A stretch of DNA of 64,000 bases, taken from NCBI RefSeq assembly GCF_007655135.1, contig NC_045127.1, positions 22,176,199 to 22,240,198 on the forward strand, written 5' to 3'. The DNA comes from Punica granatum (lineage: Eukaryota; Streptophyta; Magnoliopsida; Myrtales; Lythraceae). The position numbers and the translations under genes are program-made. The notes under the pieces are model-generated. The model was not told where the DNA came from, made no database searches, and was given only the letters and a program-made list of their open reading frames with translations. Shown in pieces: positions 50,934 through 61,544 of this stretch; within the stretch, counting starts at the first letter, position 1; each line of letters begins with the position of its first letter.

Positions 50934-52067
50934 ACCCCCGAAACTTCCTATTACTATTTCTCAAGTGATAACATTGCCCCTCAAACTTTTGATAATTGAT
51001 TCTCAAGTGAGAACACTAGCCCCCACTAGCAAGAAGCAAAATCGATCTCCATTGACTGAAATGCAACATTTCGGGACATCATAGACCAAAATTATTAAAC
51101 TGAAAATCAAGGACCTAATCACAAAGCAAAATGAAATGATAGAAAGCTTCGGAGAAAGTGGAGGACAGAGGGCATTTACCCCGACCAAATGAGCAACGTT
51201 GAAGAGGAGTGGTAGGATGGACTTTGCCGGAGTGAAGTGATGGGGAGAAGCTTCGGCGAGATAGGAAATGAGAACGGAGTAGGGGAGCAACGAGTGGCAA
51301 GTAGCCGCACACCAGCAGTAAATAGCGTGTAGCAGCGCACCAGTAGCGAGGCAAGCAGCAGAACACCAACAATGGTGGTCTGATGGAGTCAAAGTCGATG
51401 GAAAGGAGGAGGACAAAGTGGTGGTGGTGGTTTGATTTTGATCAAAACAGCAGAACAATTATGGTTTGAAGCCTATAGAGAGCAGGAGAACAGAGGACAA
51501 GGAGACAATACGAGGCTCAATCGAAGAATTTTGCTGTGTCAGTCAATTAGGGTTCTCAATTTCAAAATAAATTTATTATTTGTTAAAAAATAAAAAACAA
51601 AGATTATATATATATAAGCTCATTTAGGCTCGCAAGCTTCTCAAGTAGAATACTAGCAAATTTAGGGGGCTATCTCAACTTTTGTTTATGGCCGCGTACG
51701 CATACATGTCAAATTTAGAAATCTTGCCTTTTGTTTTACTAGCTATTTGGAAGTTTTTAAAAAATACATTTATTTCAAATGGAAGGATTACAATAATTTA
51801 TGACATGCAATTGTCCTCACTTTTCCTAATTGATTGCTTTTGCCATGTTAAATTTTCTTTTCTTGCTCGTCCAAAATATAGAGAGAGGGATAGAGAGTTT
51901 TTGAGGAGAAAATAAGTGGAAACATGATTTTGGTCACGACTTGTTGATTTGAGGTCTTTGAGGTTATTTGAGAGGGCAAGCTGACATGGTGAGTAACACG
52001 TCATAAACTTCTTTGAGGTTATTTGTGAGGGCAAGCTGACATGGTGAGTAACAAATCATAAACTAGT
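50934..52067. other. Flank between E2 and the young Copia
   Basis: No gene recognised. The minus-strand ORF at 51003-51458 has no family motif. The words AACATTGCCCC (50971-50980) and CTAGCAAGAAGCAAAAT (51027-51042) also occur left of E2 near 31218-31250, so both flanks hold related repeat DNA. Confidence 0.45.
51956..52065. repeat. 55-bp tandem duplication
   Basis: CTTTGAGGTTATTTG and the following 40 bases occur twice in direct tandem (51956-52010 and 52011-52065) with a few differences. The second copy overlaps the left target duplication of the Copia element. Confidence 0.85.
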
Positions 52068-52261
52068 TAATAGAGAAGATTAGCATGAATCATCACCATC
52101 AATGCTTGCTATTTATAACTTATGTATTTTAGTCGTGTATATATATTGTTTTCATATCTAGAACTAGCTTCCATAATTAGACCCTTGTATAGGACTATTT
52201 ATTTCAATCAATTTCACCTCACTATGCAAGTGAGGATTCAGCCAATTCTTCTCAGTCTTTA
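52068..52261 (+). mobile_element. 5' LTR of the young Copia
   Basis: Starts TAATAGAGAAG and ends CAGTCTTTA. A TATATATATTG stretch near 52138 may serve as the promoter core. It differs from the 3' LTR only at 52192 (G here, C at 56957). Confidence 0.95.
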
Positions 52262-52274
52262 TGGTATCAGAGCC
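52262..52274 (+). other. Primer binding site (tRNA-iMet)
   Basis: TGGTATCAGAGCC follows the LTR end directly. It is the standard Copia primer site complementary to initiator tRNA-Met, and it fixes the LTR border. Confidence 0.95.
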
Positions 52275-52363
52275 TCAAATCGGGATAACACCCGTGCTGC
52301 TCTATAATCCTTCCTGGTCCTAATCTGTAATTCTTCCCATAGCTTTTCTTTCTCACATTCTCT

Positions 52364-53587
52364 ATGGCTGACAATAATTCCTCACTCATCTCCTCTTCAT
52401 CCTCATCTGTTATCATTCAAACACCCTCTAGTATTCCTACTATCCCTGTCAAACTCAATGGCAGAAACTATCTCTATTGGAAAGGTATCATGACTCCTCT
52501 ACTCGCTACCTATGGATTGCTGGACCATGTTGAAGGTCGAGCAATTGCACCAAACAAAACTATCACAGCAGCTGAAGGCACCATAGCAGCTAATCCTGAC
52601 TATCTCAGGTGGGAGTCCAGAGACAATTTTGCACTTACCTGTGTAATGTTGGCAGTAACAGAGGAGATCGGTGTCACTATTCTCACTGCCAGGACATCAC
52701 AGGAGGCATGGACCTCCCTTGCGACTTCTTTTCTCACCCAGACCGCCGCCCAGGAAGATCTTCTCGACCAACAGTGGCGAGACCTGAAAAAGGGCAATCA
52801 ACCAATGGCTAAATTTATCGGAACGGTAAAAGAGCATGCTCTTCGATATGCCCAAATCGGAAAACCAAAAACATCAGCAGACATTAATCGACGCATATAC
52901 ACAGGTCTCGGCCCCGATTGGGAACCGATAGTCTTAGCACAGTCGGAACGAATGCTTACCCTCACCACCGATGAACTTCAATCTCTTCTCGTCGGCCACG
53001 AAGAGCGTCGCCTTTACGCTCAGGTAAGCCAGACGATTTCCGCACCTTCGAGAGCTCTGCTCTCGGGTCTGCTCGGTGCAGGACCCATAGAGGCTCTTTA
53101 CACGGACGGAAGGAAGGGAGGCAATGGCGGCAAGAAGAACTCCGGGAAGGGTTACGGCGGCAAGAAGAACTCCGTCAGCAAAGGAGGCTCGGGAGGATCG
53201 GGAGGCTCAGGAGGCTCGGGTGATTTTCTCTCTGGAACGTATGAAGGAAACCCTAATTTTCAGATTGGGGGAGAAGTCGGGCAGAGAAGATTGGTTCAGG
53301 CCGGGCAGGTGAACTCGGGTCAGAATTATCCGGGTCAGTTCAACTCGGGCTCAATCCGAGATCCGCGCTTCGGCCCAGGTTCCTTCGGCCTAGGTCCTTT
53401 CGGGCCTCAGGGCAGTAATTCTTTCGGGCCTCAGGGTAATTTTGGGCCGTTCACTTCTGGCCGGCCCAATTCAGCCCGTCACTCTACCAGAAGCCCAGCT
53501 ACCTTTGGAAATTCTGGGTTTCGGCCCAATTCAACGATTATTTGCCAAATCTGCAACCGTCCAGGACACACCGCTCCATTCTGTTAG
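52364..53587 (+). CDS. gag: Copia gag (capsid/nucleocapsid) protein
   Basis: This 407-residue protein forms the cytoplasmic virus-like particle that packages element RNA. Residues 1-25 are serine-rich and low-complexity. The Copia gag domain follows, with KLNGRNYLYWKGIMTPLL near residues 30-47 and a helical region through about 230. A glycine/serine-rich and then proline/phenylalanine-rich linker runs from about 250 to 385. A CCHC knuckle CQICNRPGHTAPFC forms the last 14 residues (394-407). The start is the first Met after the primer site. The stop TAG at 53585-53587 directly follows the knuckle and lies in frame with pol, whereas most plant Copia elements encode gag-pol as one ORF. The stop may be a recent mutation or a readthrough site. 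Confidence 0.93.
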   Translation: MADNNSSLISSSSSSVIIQTPSSIPTIPVKLNGRNYLYWKGIMTPLLATYGLLDHVEGRAIAPNKTITAAEGTIAANPDYLRWESRDNFALTCVMLAVTEEIGVTILTARTSQEAWTSLATSFLTQTAAQEDLLDQQWRDLKKGNQPMAKFIGTVKEHALRYAQIGKPKTSADINRRIYTGLGPDWEPIVLAQSERMLTLTTDELQSLLVGHEERRLYAQVSQTISAPSRALLSGLLGAGPIEALYTDGRKGGNGGKKNSGKGYGGKKNSVSKGGSGGSGGSGGSGDFLSGTYEGNPNFQIGGEVGQRRLVQAGQVNSGQNYPGQFNSGSIRDPRFGPGSFGLGPFGPQGSNSFGPQGNFGPFTSGRPNSARHSTRSPATFGNSGFRPNSTIICQICNRPGHTAPFC

Positions 53588-53653
53588 TCTTCTGGAGCAC
53601 AGGCTCATCTGACTCATGGTGCCTATCCGGGAATTCATGATTCAGACTGGTAC

Positions 53654-56600
53654 ATGGACTCAGGGGCAACACACCATGTCACATCTGACATATCCAACCT
53701 CAATTTTCATGATGACACCTCACACTCAGATCACATTCTCGTGGGTGATGGTAAATCAATTCCAGTCCTTGCCTCTGGTTCTTCAAGTCTTAAACTCTCT
53801 CAACGTCCTTTACACTTAAATCATATTCTTTATGCACCACATATTTCAAAAAATCTCATTTCCATATCTAAGTTCGCTAGAGACAATACTTGCTTTTTTA
53901 AGCTTCACCCAGATTGTTTCATTGTGAAGGATCGTCATACACGCCAGGAGCTTATGCGTGGACCGGTTAAAGATGGACTCTACTGTTTTCACCCGAGAGA
54001 CAGGCATATCACCCATCCTCAAGCCCATTTTTCTGTGTCCGGATCCAGTGTTCTCTGGCATCAACGCCTGGGACATTCGTCTTTTCCAATAATCCGTCGT
54101 GCCTTAAGTACTTCCTTTTCCCTTAATAATGATCATGTTGGTCATATTTGTTCCGCCTGTCAAGAAGGAAAATTAATAAATAATTCTTTTCCATCTACTC
54201 TTCACAAAAGCACCTTTCCTTTTGAGCTTATTCATACCGATATTTGGGGTCCTGCACCAATCACATCTTCTACTGGTCATCATTATTACATTCATTTCCT
54301 TGATGATTACAGTAAATACTCTTGGTTCTATGTCCTTAAATCTCGATCTGATGTCCTTAGTGTTTTTCGAGCATTTCGTCTTCAAATTGAGAATCTCCAT
54401 GGACGTCGAATCAAGTATTTTCAGTCAGATGGTGCAAAGGAATTCCTCTCTGCAGATTTTCAATCTGAACTGCAGAACAATGGTATCTTCCACCGTATCT
54501 CATGTCCTCATGTTCCCCAACAGAACGGCTCTGCTGAGCGTAAACACCGTCATATTGTTGATATGGGACTCACATTACTCTTTCACTCTTCCATTCCACC
54601 AAAATTCTGGGATTTTGCCTTTGAAACAGCAGTATATCTTATTAATAGATTACCTACAAAATCTCTTAATTTTCAATCTCCATTTGAGGTGCTTCATGGT
54701 AGTTCCCCTGATTACTCTAACTTACGAGTGTTTGGGTGTCTTTGCTATCCTTATTTACGACCTTACACACGTCACAAATTAGAACCTCGATCTCAGCCCT
54801 GTGTCTTCCTTGGGTATCCTTATCATTACCAAGGGTATCGATGTCTAAATCCTATCACTGGTCGAATCTTCATATCTACTCAGGTTGTGTTTGATGAGCG
54901 TTCTTTTCCTTTTAGGACAGGTGAGCCTATCTCGGTGGTTGACAGTCGGTTCTCTTCTGGTCCTGCACTTGCTACTGGTATGTCTATTCCCTCCTCCTCT
55001 AGCACTACTTCTACCTATATCCCCATTCCCTCATCTGTTTCTTTTCCACTAAATGAGTCTAGTGGTCCTACCACTTCCCCTCCTGAGTCTTATGTTCCTG
55101 CTCCTGAGATTCATGACCAGTCCACTGAGTCTGGAGTTTCGGCTGAGGTTACTGAGGGTAATGATGTTGCACCTGTTACTCAGAATATTCACAGGATGAC
55201 AACACGATCTAAGGATGGTACACTGCCTCCTCCTCGGTTTACTATATCTCGCCATCCCTCTGCTTTCTCTGTTTCCGCTGCTTTGCAGGAACCTCAAACT
55301 TTTGCACAAGCTCGCAAACACTCCACCTGGCGAGCTGCAATGGAAGAGGAATATCTGGCATTACTCCAGAATCATACATGGGATCTTGTCCCCCCATCTT
55401 CTACACAGAATGTGGTTGGCTGCAAATGGGTTTATCGCATCAAACAGAAGGCCGATGGCACCATTGATCGTTACAAGGCTCGTTTGGTGGCAAAGGGTTT
55501 CAATCAGAGAGAAGGAGTTGACTATTCAGAGACGTTTAGCCCAGTCATCAAGCCGGTAACCATTCGAACAGTACTATCTATTGCTGTCTCCTCCCAGTGG
55601 CCAATTCGTCAACTGGATGTGAAGAATGCATTTCTTCATGGGCATCTCACTGAGGAAGTCTATATGTCTCAACCTCCTGGCTTCTTAGATGCTTCTCGTC
55701 CTGATTATGTTTGTCGACTCCGTCGATCTCTCTATGGGCTCAAACAAGCCCCCCGGGCCTGGTTCCAGCGCCTCAATACATATCTTCAGCGACTTGGATT
55801 CTCAGACTCTAAAGCTGATCCCTCACTGTTCATTCTACGAGGACCTACTTATCATGTCTATCTTCTCGTCTATGTTGATGACATCATCTTGACGGGAACT
55901 CCAGGTGCACCCTTTGATTCCATAATTACTGCCTTACACCGGGAATTTGCCATGAAGGATCTCGGTCCCCTTCACTACTTTCTTGGGATGGAGGCTCGAA
56001 CTAATGATACTGGCCTCTATCTGACACAGTCCAAGTATATTCATGATCTTCTTGCTCGCACTTCTATGCTGGAGTGCAAGCCTATTAGCTCTCCAGTCCC
56101 TTCAGGATCTAGACTTTCCCTTCATGATGGAGATATCTTTCAAGATCCTTCTCTCTACAGAAGTGTGGTAGGCAGCCTTCAGTATCTCTCCCTCACTAGA
56201 CCTGATATTGCCTATGCAGTAAATCAGGTCTGTCAGTTTATGCACTGTCCAACTACTGCTCACTGGATGGCAGTGAAACGTATCCTCCGTTATCTCAAGG
56301 GTACAATTACTTATGGTCTTCATATTCGCCCGGGCTCCATCTCATCTATTCATGGCTTTTCTGATGCTGATTGGGCCGGTAACCCTGATGATCGTCGCTC
56401 TGTCAGTGGTTTCATAGTCTTTCTTGGCTCCAATCCCGTCTCTTGGAGCTCCAAAAAGCAGAGGACAGTCGCCCGGTTGAGTACTGAGTCTGAGTATAAG
56501 AGTCTTGCCAATGCCACCGCTGAAATTTTATGGCTTCAGTCTCTCCTTCGGGAACTTGGAGTTTCCCAATGTCATCCTCCGACTCTTTGGTGTGACAATA

Positions 56601-56848
56601 TCTCTGCGATATATCTTACAGCGAATCCAGTTTTTCACGCTCGGACCAAGCATATTGAGATTGACTATCACTTTGTACGGGAGCTCTTCATGAGCAGGCA
56701 ACTCTCTATTCACTTCATTAACTCCGATGATCAACTCGCTGATGTACTCACCAAAGGCTTATCTTCCACTCGCTTCATTGACATCCGCTTCAAGCTTCAC
56801 GTGGCGAAGTCCCCGTTCGGCTTGCGGGGGAGTAATAGAGAAGATTAG
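53654..56848 (+). CDS. pol: Copia pol polyprotein (protease, integrase, reverse transcriptase, RNase H)
   Basis: The frame is open from the gag stop (53588) onward and in the same phase; 53654 is the first Met. Domain order is that of Ty1/Copia. The protease active site is DSGATHHV at residues 2-9. The integrase zinc region includes WHQRLGH (134-140) and CSACQEGK, and the integrase triad is HTDIWGP (D about 195), FQSDGAKEF (D about 258) and the E of SAERKHRH (about 294). Reverse transcriptase shows [20 protein letters not shown] and the YVDD box (740-743). RNase H shows SDADWAG (D904), TESEYKSLA and ADVLTKG. All catalytic residues I can locate are present. Length 1064 residues fits pol alone. 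The stop lies 16 bp inside the 3' LTR. Confidence 0.95.
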   Translation: MDSGATHHVTSDISNLNFHDDTSHSDHILVGDGKSIPVLASGSSSLKLSQRPLHLNHILYAPHISKNLISISKFARDNTCFFKLHPDCFIVKDRHTRQELMRGPVKDGLYCFHPRDRHITHPQAHFSVSGSSVLWHQRLGHSSFPIIRRALSTSFSLNNDHVGHICSACQEGKLINNSFPSTLHKSTFPFELIHTDIWGPAPITSSTGHHYYIHFLDDYSKYSWFYVLKSRSDVLSVFRAFRLQIENLHGRRIKYFQSDGAKEFLSADFQSELQNNGIFHRISCPHVPQQNGSAERKHRHIVDMGLTLLFHSSIPPKFWDFAFETAVYLINRLPTKSLNFQSPFEVLHGSSPDYSNLRVFGCLCYPYLRPYTRHKLEPRSQPCVFLGYPYHYQGYRCLNPITGRIFISTQVVFDERSFPFRTGEPISVVDSRFSSGPALATGMSIPSSSSTTSTYIPIPSSVSFPLNESSGPTTSPPESYVPAPEIHDQSTESGVSAEVTEGNDVAPVTQNIHRMTTRSKDGTLPPPRFTISRHPSAFSVSAALQEPQTFAQARKHSTWRAAMEEEYLALLQNHTWDLVPPSSTQNVVGCKWVYRIKQKADGTIDRYKARLVAKGFNQREGVDYSETFSPVIKPVTIRTVLSIAVSSQWPIRQLDVKNAFLHGHLTEEVYMSQPPGFLDASRPDYVCRLRRSLYGLKQAPRAWFQRLNTYLQRLGFSDSKADPSLFILRGPTYHVYLLVYVDDIILTGTPGAPFDSIITALHREFAMKDLGPLHYFLGMEARTNDTGLYLTQSKYIHDLLARTSMLECKPISSPVPSGSRLSLHDGDIFQDPSLYRSVVGSLQYLSLTRPDIAYAVNQVCQFMHCPTTAHWMAVKRILRYLKGTITYGLHIRPGSISSIHGFSDADWAGNPDDRRSVSGFIVFLGSNPVSWSSKKQRTVARLSTESEYKSLANATAEILWLQSLLRELGVSQCHPPTLWCDNISAIYLTANPVFHARTKHIEIDYHFVRELFMSRQLSIHFINSDDQLADVLTKGLSSTRFIDIRFKLHVAKSPFGLRGSNRED
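56820..56832 (+). other. Polypurine tract of the young Copia
   Basis: The purine-rich GCGGGGGAG immediately precedes the 3' LTR. The tract overlaps the end of pol. Confidence 0.75.
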
Positions 56849-57026
56849 CATGAATCATCACCATCAATGCTTGCTATTTATAACTTATGTATTTTAGTCG
56901 TGTATATATATTGTTTTCATATCTAGAACTAGCTTCCATAATTAGACCCTTGTATACGACTATTTATTTCAATCAATTTCACCTCACTATGCAAGTGAGG
57001 ATTCAGCCAATTCTTCTCAGTCTTTA
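56833..57026 (+). mobile_element. 3' LTR of the young Copia
   Basis: 194 bp, from TAATAGAG to CTTTA, identical to the 5' LTR except at 56957. Followed by the CTAGT duplication. Confidence 0.95.
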
Positions 57027-57031
57027 CTAGT

Positions 57032-57479
57032 GTTTTTCAAACGTACTTTTATGATGTTTCATTGTCCTGGCCATGTCCTTGTTTTGAGCCATGCATTTGT
57101 TTTTGGGAGATTGGTGAACCTTGTGGCATCCTGAGTCAATATTGACCAGATAAGAGGAAAGGGCTACACTGCAATAAAAATACTGCAAGACTTGAAGCCG
57201 CCATTGATTGGGGAGTTGAGAAGTTGCCATTGAGGGTTTAAGATCCAAATATTATTATGTTTATTGTGTTTTAAGATATTTAAAGATATGTGCGATCTTA
57301 GCTAGTTTAGGTGTGTATTATTCGCTTAGTACTCGAGCTCAATTCTTACTTCTTATAACTTTTTAAATAGATTCTTTTAAAATGTCAGTTAGGACGAAAT
57401 ATTAAAGTGCATAGTGAAAACCCAAATTTTATTTTATACTTTTTTTTATGAAACTATACAGATATTTAAGTCTTTTATA
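57032..57479. other. Spacer between Copia elements
   Basis: No gene recognised. AT-rich DNA that continues the sequence interrupted by the young Copia. Confidence 0.5.
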
Positions 57480-57494
57480 ACTATCTGGATTCAG

Positions 57495-57594
57495 ATTCCT
57501 CGGGGCCCTGAACCGAGGTGTTATAGCTGGTGGCTATGGATTTGGATTCCTCGGGGCCCTGAACTGAGGCGTTATTGCTGGTGGCTATGGCTGA
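57495..57594 (+). repeat. 50-bp tandem duplication in the old Copia
   Basis: GATTCCTCGGGGCCCTGAAC and the next 30 bases occur twice, starting at 57495 and 57545. The period is not a multiple of three, so it breaks the coding frame. Confidence 0.85.
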
Positions 57595-58279
57595 GAAGTC
57601 CAAGTTCATGTCAAAGTGGATCCTAAATTAATGTTGTTTATACTACATGTGCCCTAACAGGAACGGGTTCTCGAATTGTAGATCCGTTGAAGATGGAGTT
57701 GTGCTTATGAGAAACAATACAACGTTTAATGAGACAATTGGTATAGTTGCCATTCAAATCAGAATGCTCAACGGGGTGGGGTTGTAAAAAATATATCAGA
57801 AGTCAGGCATGTACCTGATCTGATAAAGACTGCCATCTCCCTAGATGTGACGGATATGAATGCTTGTCCGGTAGTCATCGAGTGCAGTGAATTGAAGGTT
57901 TCTTGTGGAACTTTAGTGTGATGAGACGTCAGAAGGCCACCAGTCCATGTGTTCTACAGGGCTCAGCAGTGACTAGTGTGGCAATGGTTTCCTCGTCTAT
58001 TGCAGTGTCTGACTTGTCCCTGTTATAGCATGTGTCTAGGTCATTTGATTGTTTTCAGCAAAAAGGTCTCTTCTCGGGTCCAAGAGTTTGGAAGTTAGAC
58101 TCATGCAACCATTATGTTTGTCGAAAGCAGAAACGAGTCAGCTTTGGTCCAGCAGTGCATAGAACGAAAGGCAACCTTTACTGTATCCATTATAGTGTGT
58201 AGTGCTCGACTCTAATCACCTCCATGTAAGGTTGCAGATATCTTCTAACCTTTATTGGTGACGACCCCAAAAACTAAGA

Positions 58280-58470
58280 AATTGACCGGCATGGCACAAT
58301 TGTCGGTATCCCATAGTAGAACGGCATCGTGAAAAGAACGAATAGAATGCTACTGAAGAAAGCATGGCGCGCGCTTTCCAATGTAGCCTTAGGAAGGAAT
58401 TCTAGACAGAAAATTTTCAACCTGGCATGTCATTTGATGGACTTGTGGTGGAAAATTCAAGATATGGAGA
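58280..58470 (+). pseudogene. Old Copia integrase remnant
   Basis: Translation near 58320-58400 gives NGIVKRTNRMLLKKA and WRALSNVALG, matching the Copia integrase segment usually seen as NGIAER.NRT. Upstream, SFGPAVHRTKG (about 58140-58175) matches the stretch after the zinc finger. Stops interrupt both. Confidence 0.6.
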
Positions 58471-58972
58471 AATTTTAAGAAAGAAATATGAACTAAAATT
58501 AGGAAGAAACGGAGAGGAATGTGGACAAGGCATTCCCATAAAACTTTCTGAAGGATTGATAATTCCATACAATATTACAGCATGGCTTTGAAAGAATTAT
58601 CCAACCCCGAGATACAATGCCCACAATGAGAAGTCATGACTTTAAACATGACACTCCTTCACTAGAACCTAACTCATGAAAATATAGAAAATTGAATAAC
58701 TAAGAAGTTCAATTTGATCTCTCGTAAAAAATACCCACTTCTATACCCACTGTTAGAGAGTTCATGTAAGAAATTTTTCAAACAGACAAATGATCAGATA
58801 TTTTGAAATAGTAATTAAGGCAATTTAGTTGTCTTTATTGGCTTAATGGTAAATGAGTTGGCATTCAAAATCAATTGATTAACAAATTAATTGTCAGCCA
58901 CGGCAAAGAGGGCAAATGCTATTTGAATTAATTAGCAAGACAATTAATATGTTATTAGTAAATACTCTATAA

Positions 58973-59338
58973 ATGAATTTTATGGAACACTGGTCACCAT
59001 ATCAGTCTTCAAAGCTAAAGACTCTTGAAGAGGTATATGATCAAGTAGTCATCCTTGATATCTTCACTAGAGTATTCGGTTGTCTTGCTTCTGAATGTGT
59101 TAGTGAAAGGAAGCTAGAATCTAGGCCTTGTAAATGTATATTTCTTGATTTAGCGTATATGGAAGGCTGTAGTTTGTGGTGCCTTGAAACTAAGAAATTC
59201 ATTATTAGAAGAGATGTCACTTTTAATGAATGTGCAATACTTTCTTTAAGAAAGGAGTTGCTTGTACTTGAGTCGATAAGGTGGAACTTGAGGTTGGAAG
59301 CTCTCCCGAGTAACGGGAGATTAAGGAAGATACTTTAG
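58973..59338 (+). pseudogene. Old Copia post-integrase segment
   Basis: The frame includes RVFGCLASECVSERKLESRP, CKCIFLDLAYMEG and KFIIRRDVTFNECAIL. These match the conserved post-integrase region of Tnt1-like Copia elements (GC.A..H....KLE.RA.KCIFLGY and F..SRDV.F.E). The frame is open for 121 codons only because this piece has so far escaped stops. Confidence 0.8.
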
Positions 59339-59499
59339 ACAAGACAGAGACTCCATTTGATACATAGGCATCTTTTCTATCTCAACAGCAGCAGTATGTG
59401 CTAGCTCGAGACATGAAGAAAAGACAGATCAAACTACCTTAGAGGCTCAGCTTTGAAGATATGGTGGCATATGCCTTAAACTAGGTAAAGAGCATCGAC

Positions 59500-60342
59500 T
59501 CAACAGATCCTACTGCTCACTTTAAGGCGATTTAGGCTCCTAATTTCGGCAAGTGTCTTGTGGCCATGGAAGAGGGGATGGAGTCCCTGCAGAAATATCG
59601 GACTTGGCAACTAGTTGAACCACTCATCAAAAAGAGGATAGTTGGCTGTAACTGAGTATATAAGAAGAATTGATAAGGTCTTAAGGACACCAAATACAAA
59701 GCAAGATTGGTAGCTACAGGCTAGATTCAAGTGGAAGGATTTGATTTCCACGATGTTCTCTCTTTAGTTGTCAAGCACACGTCCATTTGAGAGTTATTTG
59801 CCTTTTTTGCGTTACACAACCTTGAATTGGAGGAATTAGATGTGAAGACCACTATTGTACACGATGATCTATAAGAGGACATTTATATGCAGTAGCTTGA
59901 AGACTTCAGGGTTGAAAGTAAGGAACATAATGTTTGCCTCTTGAATAAGTCCTTACACAGACTGAAGCAGTCTCATCGATAGTTGTACAACAAATTCAAC
60001 TATTTCATGTAAAGCATTTGTTTTGTTGGCAGCAAGCGCGATAGCTGCGTTTATTTGCATTGTCTAGATGATGGGTCCTTTATGATTTTGCTACTTTACA
60101 TCAATGACAATTTGATTTCTGCTAAGGACTTATTTAAGATTGACCAATTGAAAGCCATGCCTAACTCTCAGTTCTCGATGATGGATCTTGGTGCAGCCAA
60201 GAAGATTTTGGGATGGAGATCTCGAGAAATAAATGCTCATTAAGGCTATTTATGCAACAGCAACAGTACATTGAGAAGGTCTAGGAGCAATTTGCGATGC
60301 AAGAATTGGAGTCGGTCGTTTCTCCCCTAACTGCACACTTTA
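59500..60342 (+). pseudogene. Old Copia reverse transcriptase, left part
   Basis: Recognisable pieces are MEEGMESLQKYRTWQLVEP (about 59566), IVGCN, YKARLVA, LEELDVKTTIVHDDL (about 59825) and LLYINDNLISAKD, then DLGAAKKILGW (60183). The catalytic YVDD box reads YIND, so the first catalytic aspartate is lost, and stops occur throughout. It is cut at 60342 by a solo LTR. Confidence 0.8.
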
Positions 60343-61222
60343 TGTAAGACCCTAGGCAAATCTCACATCGACAAAACACGGCAGAAATGCTGAGTACACC
60401 TATGGACTTTCGAATTTCCTTATATTTTTTTCTCTATTGACATACAATTTCGAACTCTTGGTAGATCAAGGTACTTTAAATGTGTTTTTGTGATTAATCG
60501 AACGTCTGATTATTTTTTACAAGGATTTCATAATTTTGTCTATTTTATATTATATTGAAAGTATTAAATTTCTTTATTTGCACCAAAATCTCCCCGGCTT
60601 TACCTCCATGCAATACTTTTGAGTTGTCAATTTCTCCTAATTCCATTGCCAGCTCATTCTTTCCAATTCACCCCGCCGCCTTAATTTCCTATAGAACTGT
60701 TTCTCTATCGTCACTTGGCCATGTCAATTCTTTCGGCCATATATGAGTGAGTGAGTGAGAGAGAGAGAGAGAGAGGGCTCGAGGGAGTCTAGAGAAAGAA
60801 GTCGAGAGGAAAAGCTATTGAAAATAAGAAACTATCAGTTTTCGGCGTTTCAATGTTTGGGGACTTGTTACGGTGAGTAGTCTATAAATTAATATATTTA
60901 TTATTATTATAATAATATTTTCTGGAAGCATTGTCATGGCCATATCGATATTACGGATCATGTATATATTTTATATGATCGATTATGATATGATTGCATC
61001 TGTTGATGATCTGGCTAGTTTAGATTATAGTTATTCACTGGGCATTAAGTTCACCTCCTAAAATACTATCTCGGTTATTTTTACAGGTCAACGTAGCTGT
61101 GGAGAAGCATCGAATTTTAACGAAGTTTGCAGTTTTTTATTAAATTTGTATTTATGGAGTATTCGGAATCTGTATAAAAAAAACTTTGACATATATTTAC
61201 TGAAAAGTTTCGGGGCATTACA
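60343..61222 (+). mobile_element. Solo LTR (880 bp) inserted in the old Copia
   Basis: It begins TGTAAGACCCTAGGC and ends CGGGGCATTACA, canonical TG...CA ends. It is flanked by CTTTA (60338-60342) and CTTCA (61223-61227), a 5-bp duplication with one mismatch. Pol-like codons resume directly on the right side. The TGTAAGACCC start suggests a Ty3/gypsy LTR, but without internal DNA the clade is open. It contains a GA microsatellite near 60746-60775. Confidence 0.8.
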
Positions 61223-61227
61223 CTTCA

Positions 61228-61480
61228 AACTTTTAGTATCATCATCACCACAAATGGAAGAGGAAGAAAGGTGCATATCTATGGTTACCTCATTCTATTG
61301 CAGTCGGTAGTTTGATATACCCCATAGTTTACATTTGCCCGATATTTCATATAGTTGTTAGTGTATTGAGTAGATGCATGGCTATATCTAGGAAGTTAAA
61401 CTTGCACACAATTAAGTGAATTCTGAGGTATATGTACGGCACATCTGATATTGGTTGTGGAGTTCCATAGCTAGGCCCTT
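61228..61480 (+). pseudogene. Old Copia pol, continuation after the solo LTR
   Basis: Frames give SSSPQMEEE, SIAVGSLIYPIV (matching the Copia A.GSLMYAMV region) and ILRYMYGTSDIGCGV (matching W.LRYL.GTSD), near 61240-61475. The pieces continue the reverse transcriptase/RNase H junction exactly from the point cut at 60342. Confidence 0.75.
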
Positions 61481-61544
61481 AGAGACCTTAGGCAGAAGAA
61501 GTGTCGCTCGCGAAGCAATGAAAATACAAGTCAAGGTGGGGATT

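Larger units (their letters stand above)
52068..57026 (+). mobile_element. Young, nearly intact Ty1/Copia retrotransposon (4959 bp)
   Basis: The element has two 194-bp LTRs differing at one base, a tRNA-iMet primer site, gag and pol, and a polypurine tract. It is flanked by perfect CTAGT duplications (52063-52067 and 57027-57031). Its LTR termini are TA...TA rather than TG...CA. LTR identity near 99.5% implies a recent insertion. It is the only element in the window with full-length gag and pol frames. Confidence 0.97.

Noticed and set aside
51003..51458. 151-codon minus-strand ORF
   Set aside because: No recognisable domain and a simple-sequence bias (ACC/GTG runs).
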